From positions 1-22,638 of the forward strand of contig JANQEY010000056.1 of the NCBI GenBank assembly GCA_028278125.1: DNA of 22,638 nucleotides. The letters are read 5' to 3'. Of the stretch, positions 1-12,000 are shown piece after piece. Positions within the stretch are counted from its first letter, which is position 1; each line of letters starts with the position of its first letter. Source of the stretch: a bacterium. Its GTDB lineage: Bacteria > Electryoneota > Electryoneia > Electryoneales > Electryoneaceae. The translations under genes and the position numbers were made by a program. The notes beneath the pieces are model-generated. The model saw only the letters and a list, made by a program, of their open reading frames with translations. It was not told the origin of the DNA and did no database searches.

Positions 1-2
1 GA

Positions 3-3000
3 GTGATACTTGAGGGGGACGTTGAAAACAATATTGCTTCCCGCATGTTAAGCATCCAGAATGCTGATCTGAAACTGACCGAACGGTATATTTCGCCAAA
101 TGGAGACAATATAAAGGACAGCACGGATTTCTTTTTCCGTATTAATGAAGCACAGACAATAACTATCGTTGTTATTAACGAAAATGGTGAAATCGTTAGA
201 ACTTTTTCTGGTGAAAGCCTTGAAAATATTGACGCGGCAATGGTTACCTGGGACGGCCGTGATGAAAACAGGATGATCGTGACTGACGGCGATTATCAGA
301 TTCAGGCACTGGATGGAAACGGCAATCTTTTAGCCAGCCTTGTTGTAACAGTAGACAACAACTTTTCTTCACTGCTTGAAGCAATCGGGACCGAGTTCTT
401 CTTTCATGGCAATATTTCCTGCATGCTTCCTGATTTAACAGAATGGGAATGGTTTTCTAACGACAACGGAATTGTTTTTAACCTTAAAGCGTATGATGAG
501 AATACACCGGAATATACAACCGGTTTGTATGCCATGTCTCCTGACGGAAGGGGTATCACCAGGCTGGTACCATGGGCGTGGAGCGGAGAGTCTGATCCTG
601 TGTATACATACAGCTATGATTTTTCACTCTCTGCTGACAATAAAACCGTGGCTTTTATCCTAACCAAAATCTTAAAGAGCCCATATCGTGTTTTGCAGAC
701 CCAGCTATGGACGGTTGATTTATACGGCGAAAATATGACCCAGCTTGAATCCTACGATTATCAGGATGAAGACGGTAATTTGCTTACATCGCAGAAAATC
801 AAATCAATTCAATGGTCTCCGGATGGTTTACACATAGCGTGTTATGTTGACGGAGAACAGGGCAGTGAAATCTTTATGATAAAACCGGATGGCACAGGAA
901 AAATTGATCTGCCTGATAGCACGGAACCGTTTGCCTGGTCTAAAGACGGAACAAGGCTTGCTTATTACAGTGAAGGCGCGCTCATGTTTTCTGACCTTCA
1001 GGGAAATAATCAGGAAATTAATTACTTTGGCGAGACAGTCTATAATCTGGGCTGGTTGAATAATGATCAGTTAATCGGACTTGATGAATATGACAACATA
1101 TGGATGTTTCAGACATCTGATGAAGAGGAGCCTATTCTTGTGTTTGATGCCCAGGAAGACAGGGAGGCGCATGATGATGATGGAACGTATTATCCTTATC
1201 AGCTGAGCAATGATGGAAAGCATTTAGCCTTTAAATCACGTTATAGGATATGTCCGGTAGAAGCATGCGAAGAACTATATCAAGTAAGAATCTGTGATGT
1301 TACCGAAGACTGCCGGGTTATCCATGAATCAAAAAAAGAGGAGGATTGGCAGCAGTCTAGTGTTATTGAAGACATTATGTGGTCATATAACGGTGAACAA
1401 CTTGCTTTTGTGGATCGTATTTTTGAAGAGGATGACTGCAATGCTAATGGACAGATTATTATTGTTGATTCTGAAACAGATGAAAAACAGACATTTTTTA
1501 TTTCAAATGAAAATCCGTGTGAAGGTGATGGAGAGAAACAGTATAATGTCGGTTCTTTAAAATGGTTCAAGGATGATATTCATGTTTTGGCTGAAAGTGA
1601 TAGTGGGATTTACGCGGTTAACACGGAAACCAAAATCAGAACAACATTTCCCGTTGAAACAGAAAGCAATGATGAAGTTTTCCAGGATGCTGATTTGTCA
1701 TTTGGCGGAAGATATTTAACCTATCATCAGCAGGTTCATGAAGAAAGCGTATGTTATGAAAGAGGCAGCCGGGACATCTGGACAATGGGCAGCCTTCTGA
1801 ACCTTACTGCGGAGTTAATCGTTGTTCGGGAAGAGGCTTCACTTATTTTAAGAGGTATTGCTTCAGATGCTAATTTTGAAAAATACTATATTGAATATGC
1901 TGAAGAAACAGATCCCCTTGACGATCCTGGTTCATGGCACCCTGTCAGACCCCCTTCAGCAGATATGGTTGTTAATGATATTTTTACCGAATGGGTTCCC
2001 CCCCATGCAGGTATCTTTTATGTTCGGCTGATTGCTGTCGATCTTGCCGGTAATGTTGAATATGACAGGAAGCGCGTCTTCTGGAAAATGACTCCAGGTA
2101 TTGCCGACCTTTACCTGGACGAGGATATTTTTTCACCTAATAATGACGGCATTAAGGATACAGTCAAGCTTCATTATACCATTTTAGAGGCAATACACCT
2201 TCAGTTTAATATTTATGATGAAGATGACAATCTCGTACGGTTATTTTTAAAAGATTATGCTGAACCGCCTTTAGATGAAGGAAAAGACTATCTTGAATGG
2301 AATGGAAGAGATGAAGGCGGCAAGCTGGTTCAAGACGGATTATACAGAATCAATATTCTTGATTATGATTTCTTTGTTGAAATCGATACTACTTACCCTG
2401 ACGCGGATATTGAAATCGGCGTCATTAATTACAAAAATCAGAGTTTAAATAATTATTATTTAGTGTCAGATTTTTTCGGAAAATCTGAAGATGAAAACTT
2501 GTCACATACAGTCATTGAATACGGTGAAGGGGACAATCCCGACATCTGGTATGAATATTCAATAGGTAGTAGCCTGCAGGAAATTTCTGAGAACAACATG
2601 GGATTTGTCACTGGAAAAAAATTCCGGATAACTGCAGAGGACAGTGCCGGAAACGTCACTTCCCGTGTAAGTGATTACATGGAAGAAATACTTGTTCTCC
2701 ATGAATGGAGTGATCCAAACAACTATGCAGGCAGCGAGACGTGGTATGACATACCTCTTGAGAAGCAGGAAGATGGGTCTTTTATGTCATTTGAGGCAAT
2801 TCCGGCGCCCCTGGTACAGCAGGGGGTTCATGTACTTAAAGGTTTGTCCACGATCAGGCAGACGATCACATCCATGAATGTACAATACCACACAGATGAT
2901 TTTCAGTGGATAGATGAACAAGAAGTTCCCGGACCTGCTCCAGGCCTGTTTGAACTGGAATGGGACAATACCGGCCTTGCTACTGAAGAAATCAATACTG

Positions 3001-6000
3001 TAAGAATAAGGTTTGTTCTGGAAAATAATGAAGAACTTTTTTCCAATCCTGTTGCCACCAAACCAGCATTAGAAATTGAAAGACTTGCAATGGAGTCATC
3101 CACTGAGCTTGAAAAATGTTATTGGAGTTATCGTGCCACAGTATTACCATTGGAAAATTTTACATCTCTTAAAGTTATAACCAGTACAGATGGCGGTGAT
3201 CACTGGGAGACATGGCATTCATGGGCAGAAGGAGATATACCAATAGGTAAGTTCAACATGCCGCATCCACCTGAATTCAGGTCAGGTGGGGATTTAGGGG
3301 ATATGATCATGCTTTCAGGCCAGGGGGTTAGTGGTACTGTATATGTAAGCTCTGCCTTGCTCTATGAAGATCCTGTTTGTCGAGCGGCTGAAGAGGACGA
3401 CGAGGACGAAAAAGAATTCTTCGGGCTAAATATTTCTTATGAAAACGCAGTTACATGCAATAGCATTGCTCCGGGAGTTGCTTCTATAAGCGCCAGAGTA
3501 TACATGCCTTCAGCCAGGGATTTGCTGAGCGTGGCTTACTATATTGAAATAGACGGGGAATCCGAACTTATTCGTGAATATGATCTTACTGCAGGGAAAC
3601 GACCGGGCAGGGTTGACATTGATACAAACGATATGCAGGAAGGTGTTTATCCGACAAAGGGCGTACTTGAATATATTGATGAGAAAGGAGAATTCCAAGA
3701 AAAAATATCAAACAGAAACCTTTATGTTGACCGTATTATCCCGCACACGGAAATCACCTGGCCCAGCATATCAGCATCTCCGGCCTGTCCGGCAACTTAT
3801 GGTTCGCAACGCGGGATTGCGATTCAAGGTTCTGTTTCTGACAATAACCGGGTTTCCGGACGAAATCTGTATTATAAGGAAACTGATTCAGGATCTGGTG
3901 AATGGCACGAGATTGAAACACTTGATGTGCCCGACGAGGACAAGCCTGCCGGGGTCCTGGATATTTGGGACATAACAAACATTGAATTACCCGCGAATTA
4001 TTCTATTAAACTCGAAGCATATGATGTGGCAGGAAATTTGGGATGTGATATTACATCATTTTTAATAGACAGCAACGTCAACATAAATGCATCAGGTGAT
4101 CTAAAATTAATTTCGCCCCAAAATAATGACGGTTATGTTGATGTATTGACGATTGAATTAAGTGGAATTGAAGATTCTGAAATTGAAATTAGAATTCATG
4201 AGCACGAAAGCGGAGATTTGATAAAAACCCTTATTTCAGATTACGCTTATACTGGCGGCAATCAGGAGGCATTTATCTGGGATGGAAAGAATGAAACAGG
4301 TGATTATGTCCCGGACGGTTTTTATCATCTCTATATTAAATCTACTGATTTATGTGGTAATACAATAGAAGGTTATTTCCATCGTGTTGAAATTGACAAC
4401 ACATCTCCTGAGCTTGCCATCACATATCCGCAGCCGCTTGATCCTCTAGGCGTTATTGTTGAAATTACAGGTAACGTTTATGACCTAAATTATGAGAGCG
4501 GCCAGCTTAACGTACAGGAAAACGAGTCTTCTGAAGAGCCACTTCTGTTTTTCCCAGTAGGGTCCAGTGAGGATGAGAAAGTTTTAGGCCGGTGGAACAC
4601 GATCGAACAGAACGGAATCTGGATACTGAAACTTTTTGCCCAGGATAAAGCCGGGAATTATAATGAACTGTTTGTAACAGCTGATCTTGGTGAAAGAGGA
4701 GATGTTATCACGGACTTTTTTACTCTTCCTGACCTGTTTTCACCCAACCAAGACAATAAACTTGAGACAGCAGATATTACGTATGTTATCAGTGATGATA
4801 TTCATGATGATTTTTATGTTGAAACGTCTATCGGGTCTTTAATAACCAAAACTGATAACTCAGTAACACCTGGTACGCATACATGGCCGTGGGATGGAAA
4901 GGCAAACAATCAGACAGTTCCTGACGGCAAGTATAAGGTTACTGCTACGGCGTTTCTTACGGCAAATCGTGCTGAGATTCAAAAAGAAGAAATCAGTATA
5001 GTGGTTGATACAACACCGCCAACGATTGAATTTGAGACCCCTGTGGACCAGTCCTATATCAAAATTAATGAAACACAAATAATCGGCACTATTTATGATA
5101 AAAATATTAAGGCGTATACAGTAAACCTGACAGGTCCTGGAGGTGCCAGCATTATTGACTCTGACACACAGAACAGGACCGATTATCTTTTTAATGAACA
5201 AGAAGGCCTTGAAGACGGTATTTATACCATAGATGTTACAGCTGAAGACTTTGGAATGATAGAGACAGACAGGCTTATTCAATTTACAGTTGACACGACC
5301 CCTCCGGAACTAACTTTACAGACACCTGAGAATGAAGCCCTTTATGGCGCAAATAACGATACCATTCATATTACAGGGTCAATAGAGGAAGCAAACATCG
5401 AAACATGGTCTCTCAGGTACAGGCTGGCTGCTGGTTCAGGTTCATGGAACATTTTAACTGCCCAGGACACACTGCCTGCTGATGGTGAACTGTTTGAATG
5501 GAAGGTTGGGATAGATGACAATGTCCCTGATGGAAGGTATATTATTTCTCTTTACGCAAAAGATTTGGCTGGATGGGAATCCGAGACAGTTGTTTTAGTA
5601 ACAATCGACAATCAGCCGCCGATTGTTGAAATAACAGAACCGAATGAAGGCGCGTATATTACAGAACCGCTGCAAATAAATGGTACAGCTTATGATGCCA
5701 CCATGGCGGAATATTCTGTGGACCTATCAGAAGGTGACTGTGCCAATGCCTTTAAATGGATTGAGATACAGACTTCAGGTTTTTCAGTGGAAAACAGCGC
5801 CCTGGCTTCCTGGGAAGCACTCCCTCCTGACGGGGATTATTGTATAAGGCTTAAAGCATCTGATGCTATAGGGAATACAAATGAAGCATCCATACAGGTA
5901 AAGGTGGACACCCATCCACCGGCACCGCCGGTGCTTGCCGGAGAAAGAAAAGAAAAGATCAATGTAGAACTTGCCTGGAGCGGCAATACAGAGGCAGATC

Positions 6001-9000
6001 TTGCAGGATTTAATGTTTACAGGGGAAGCGAAAAGATAAACACTGATCTTTTAACCCAGGCCACCTATACGGATACAGACTTAACAGAGGGCGTCTATAC
6101 ATGGACGGTTAAAGCAGTAGATTTTGCCGGCCTTGAAAGCGATCCTTCAAATGTGATTGAACTTAAAATAGACCTGACACCGCCGGATACCGGCATACGT
6201 GTTCCTGAAGACAATTCAACCATAAGTGATATTGTTGAAATCATGGGTACAGCGTTCAGCATTGATGACTTTAAGGAATATCGAGTGTTTATTGGCCAGG
6301 GTTCAGCGCCTGCCACCTGGAGTATGATATCTTCCGCCCAGTCTTATCTGTCATACGGCAGGCTGGCTTCATGGGATACCATAACCTTTAGCGATGGGGA
6401 GTATGCCATCAAGCTTGAAGCAGAAGATATTTATGAAAACATCGGGATTTCTCAAATTACGGTCACCATCGACAATACACCGCCGGATGCCCCTGAAATC
6501 ATCAGCGTTTCAGTTGAGGATCCAACAGAGCCGAATAAGGTTACGATTCGATGGGAAGAAAACCCTGAAACAGACCTGGATGGATACCTGATTTTCAGGA
6601 ACAACATGCTTGTTAACGCGCCTGGTATTGTCATCGGTGATTTAAGTCCATATCTATTGAGAGATAATACACCGTATGATGATCTGGATCTTCCAGACGG
6701 CTCATATGACTACTATATGGTGGCCATGGATTTTGCCGGCAACATGAGCGCTCCTTCAGCCCTGCTGCCGCTGGTAATCATAGAAACAAAGGCGCCGCAT
6801 GCGACAATTATTATTCCTGATGATGGCTTCGGTTTTGAAAAAAAGTTTTCAATCATGGCAGAAGCAGATGATAATGATGTCGATTATATACAGTTCCAGT
6901 ATAAGCATGCTGATGCAGATGAAACAGCGTGGGCAAACCTTGGCGGGCCAACCATTGATCCGTATGTGACGTATCTCGACCCCTTGGATGCTGGTCTTGG
7001 CCTGGTATTTGATCAATACTATAACCTAAGGGCAATTGCCACTGATGTGAATGAAAACACTGACCAGAATCCTTCCTTTATCACGGTTCAATATACAAAT
7101 GCTGAAGCACCTGCCCGTGTACAAGGATTGGCAGCAGGTGTTGAAGAAGGTGATGTAACCTTAACCTGGAATGCCTCTACTGAATATGATTTTGCAGGAT
7201 ACAATGTATATCTTATTTCAGAAAGTGAAGGGGAACAGTTAAATGTGTTGCCTGTTCTTGATGAAACTTTTGTGCATCAGGGCCTGGAGGATGGTATTTA
7301 TGAATATGCGGTTACGGCTGTTGATACTTATGAAAATGAAAGCGACTTTTCAAATACGGTTTTAGCGGAAATTTACACGCCGGAAATAGATCAGCCGTAT
7401 ACACCTCTTGGTGAAAATACAGTACCGGTTGTTGGTAAAAATGTAAAGCCTGATGATGTGGTTGAGATATTTGTTGAAATGTCAGGTGATTCAAATTCAG
7501 TAACTGTTGTTGCGGATGCTGAAGGGAAGTTCACTGCAGACACACCGTTGTTCCCGGGTGTAAACAGTATTTTTGCCCAGGCAACTGACATAAACGGCAA
7601 TATCAGCAAAGCTTCTGAACCTGTCGTCACTGTTTATAATGAACCGCCTGCAGCACCCACAGGTCTTGCCGGCGAAGATTCCGGTTATGGCGCAAGGCTG
7701 ACATGGGATCCAAATACAGAGGATGATATTTTTGGATATTATATATACCGGGATGGTGAAAAGCTGAACGATTCCGATGAACTTGAACCAGATGACATTG
7801 CTTCCTTTGATGCTTCTGAAAACAGCGAAGACGCACACAAAGCGTATGATAATGATCATATGAGCGAATGGGACTGTGAATTTTATTACGACTTTGAATT
7901 TGTATGGTGGGAGATGGAACTGTCTGAGTATAAGTTGATCCGGGAGATTGAAATTCAATGGGAAGATGATGATAATTCAGGAAAAGATTATGAAATCCAG
8001 TTCTGGTCGGATGATGCTGAAGCATGGATAACATATGAAAAGGTAGAGGATAACACCAGCACTGAGAATAATTTTGAACTGGATCCTCCTTATGGGACAA
8101 ACAGAGTACGGATATATATTACTGAACTTAACAGCACAGAATATCCAAAAGAATTGAGTTTGGCTGAGGTCAAGATTGAATGTGAGGACCCGGAAACTGA
8201 ATTCTCCGGAGACCCGGAGTATTATGATGAAGACGTATCTGATGGAACATATACCTATTATGTAACGGCAGTTGATATTTACGGTTTAGAAAGTGAGTCT
8301 TCTGATGACATTCAGGTTGGTGTCGGAGATGTGTATCCCCCTGAAGAACTGATAACGCTTAACGCCGCAGCCTTGGAAACAGACATCCAGCTTGACTGGA
8401 ATGATATTTCCGGTACAACACCCGATCTTGAAGGATATAACGTTTACAGGCTTGAAGGTTCGGACTGGATACTGATCAATGACGATATTGTGCCTGCGAA
8501 TACGTATACTGATGAAAGCCTTTCAAACGGCACCTACACATACAGGGTAACTGCTGTTGACGATTCTGATAATGAAGGTGCGCCTTCTACTGAAGCTTCT
8601 GCTACAGTGTATGCTGAACCGCCCCAGGCCCCGACAAATCTTACCATTAATCCTGAAGGAAAAGCATTACAAGCCTGCTGGGATTTTGATGGGCCTGAAC
8701 CAGCCGGATACACCCTATACAGGGGTACAGTCTCAGGCGGACCTTATGAACCGGTTAACAGCATGCTGATTGAAGATACCTGCTACATGGATTCAGAAAT
8801 GGCCCTTGATGTTACCTATTATTATGTTGTGGTTGCTGTTGATGATGTAGGCAATGAAAGTCTTTACTCAAATGAAGAGAGCGGGGAACTGGAAGGGAGT
8901 ATTCACGCGCTAGTGCCGGTTATATTCTTCCCGACCACAAGCGGCTTTCCAATAGATGTTACGGAAGACAAAACCGACATCATCGGCAGGGCTGATCCGG

Positions 9001-12000
9001 GTTGTACGATTGAACTTTTTAAGGATGGTGTTTCCCTGGGAACCGCTATTGCTGCTGCAGAAGATACAGAACAGGAATATATTTTGGATGAGCCCGGTTT
9101 CAATATCGGAGAAGTTGCCATGTCGCCTTGCGGCAATTTCGCGGCCATCTATGGACGGTTTTCTGTTGATGAAGCGTCTGAAACCCTGATGATACGCATA
9201 CAGAATTTCAATACTGGTGAGATAAATGAGCTGGTTCTTGAAGAGGATGATATTGTGTTTGGTGAACTCGCCTGGGCCCCTGACAGTACCAGGCTGGCTT
9301 ATTCTTTTTTTGACTATAATACGGAGAATGAACGGATTTATATTTATGATATTGCTGCCGATATTAATGGATTGCTGACCAATGATGAGTATGTGGAAGA
9401 GAGCCAGCCGTCATGGTCAAGAGATGGCAGCAAGATAGCATTTCTGAGTTACAGGGATAGTGGCAATGGCATTTGGATCAAAGATTTCGCATCTGATGAA
9501 CTGTTTCTGGTTGCAGAAGATGTATCCACAGACGGGCTACAGATATCACCTGATGGCAATAGTATCGCTTATATTGATGGAGACGGCCCAGCAGATAATT
9601 TATATATTGTTAATGATGACAATACTGAAGAGATCTCCGGTTTTGTTCATGACTTTAAGTGGTCGCCTGACGGATCAAAGCTTGCCTTTGTATCTTCAAT
9701 TAATAATGACATGAGTGATGTTTATATCCATGATATAAGTACCGGTTCTGTTGAAAGGGTAACGGACTGGGAAGAGAGCATGGTCTGGATTGAAACGTTG
9801 ACATGGATGCCAGACAGCAGCGGGATTATTTATACTGTTGAAACAGAAGTCGAATTAATGATATGGCGTGTATCCTCAGAAACTCCCTATGATAACATGC
9901 TGATAGTCGACATTACGGATGAAAATATTAAATATTTAGAAGTATTGCCGTCAGGTATGTTTGTATTACTTGGCGATGAAATGACAAATATGATGATTAA
10001 AACGTCTCCTGCCGGTAATTTTGTCTTTAATGATGTTCCGCTTGATCCTGGCGAAAATCTCTTTTCAGCAACAGCAGAATACTTGTCCGGTTTTGTGACA
10101 TCACCATCAGAAGAGATCTCAGTTACCTTGGAGAGTGATGCGGTGGTTGATCTGTCCATAGCAGATGAAGATATATTTGTTTATCCGTCAATTCCCATTA
10201 CCGGAGAGGAAACAGCTGTAAGCGTATCTGTGTATAATAGCAGCATGGTCGATGCGCATGATGTTGATATCGATATATACATGTGGGATTCCAAAGGAGA
10301 CATGACGCTGGTTGATTCATTTACTGTTGAATTGTTTGAAGCGGAATCAGAAGAGACTGTCAGTTTGATATGGGACAGCACCGGAAATGGTGGCATGAAT
10401 ACAGTAATAGTGGATGTTGATCCATGGAATACAATCGATGAAATTGATGAGGAAAACAACCTTGCGTACAGGGATATTTTTGTTGCCTCTGGCGAAGGCA
10501 TAGAAATGACAACGATCCTTGATGACACCGAGTATACAGGTGATGATTCTGTTTATATTGATGTCAGCCTGATCAACAGTAGCCAGGACAGGGATGTAAA
10601 CCTGGAAGTGAGGATAGAAGATGGAAACGGCGATATTGTAACCGTTTTAGAAGACATGGATCTTAATATGTCATATGGATTCACGGAAACATTTTACATG
10701 ACCTGGAGCACGAACGATATATTAGAGGGGACCTATACAGTAAGATCAATCCTGTCAGACGGTTTAGAGGTACTAAAAGAAAGCGAAGCATCCTTTTTAG
10801 TAATAACCGGTATGGACATTAGCGCTGATCTGTCTACAGACAAGAGAAACTATAGCGCAAATGAAAATGCAGAAATAGAAGTCAAGATCACAAACAACAT
10901 TATGAGCTCCCTGGTTTCATTATTAAATGTAAAAATAATGATTAAAGATACTGACAGCAATATTTTATATGTTGAAGAACAGGATGTGATCAATCTGCTC
11001 GGCAATGCAAGTATAGCCGTCTCCGCAGATTGGAATACAGAAGTGAACACGCCAGGGGAGTATGAAGCGTTGACAGAAGTTTATTATGAAGGCGAGATTG
11101 TTTCGTCGGATTCAAAACTGTTTCATATAGATCCGTCACAGGTTATTTCCGGTACCTTAAAAGCGACGCCAGGGGTTGTCGCTAAAGGGGGCGATGTAAA
11201 AGCGGAATATACGTTAACGAACACCGGGAATTCAACTATTGATAACCTTCCTGTAAGCCTGGTTGTCATTGATCTGGACAGTATGACTGTAATGGATAGT
11301 TTCCAGGAGATTGTATCTGTTGATATGAATGGGACTGTGTCTGGTGAGGCTGTTTTTACTGCTGACGGCTATGAATTAAAACCATACAGGATTTTGCTGC
11401 AGTATGATGATAACGGTGAAGTAAACACGCTTGCAAGCGCGTCTTTCACAGTTAATGATGGCTTTGGTCCATTAGTTACGATTTTATCACCTGATAACGA
11501 CAGTACCCACGCTTCAACATTCTTTGTTACAGTTAAAGCCACAGATGATATTTCAGGCGTTGCAAAGGTTAAATACAGAATGGATGAAGAAGATTGGAGT
11601 CCGATGCCGTTATCAAGGCCGACATTAGGTGAATACGCAATTACGTTTATTCCAAACGAATTAGATGTAGGAACGCATATATTCAATTTTATTGCTTATG
11701 ATAATGCGGGAAATCAGTCAGTCCCTGTATCTGCAGCGATTGAAATTGTTCCCAGGGTTGACATGACCGTCAGCATCGAAAGTGAACCTCCGGGAATCAA
11801 CAATAATGTGGACATTAACGTAAACCTTGCCAATATCGGCTGGGGAAAGGTTGTGGATCTGGATGTTACAATTGAGACCCTGGGCGGGGATACAATTAAA
11901 ACATTTGATACAGAAACCGTGACCCTTAATCCAGATGAAATCAGGGATGTTGAATTTATATGGAACACAGGGACAACGCCTGCCGGAGATTATCTCGTAA

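Noticed and set aside
3..5. GTG at base 3 as the true start of the giant gene.
   Set aside because: It is only the first in-frame start in the window. There is no signal peptide, and upstream bases are too few to show a ribosome site, so the gene most likely continues to the left.
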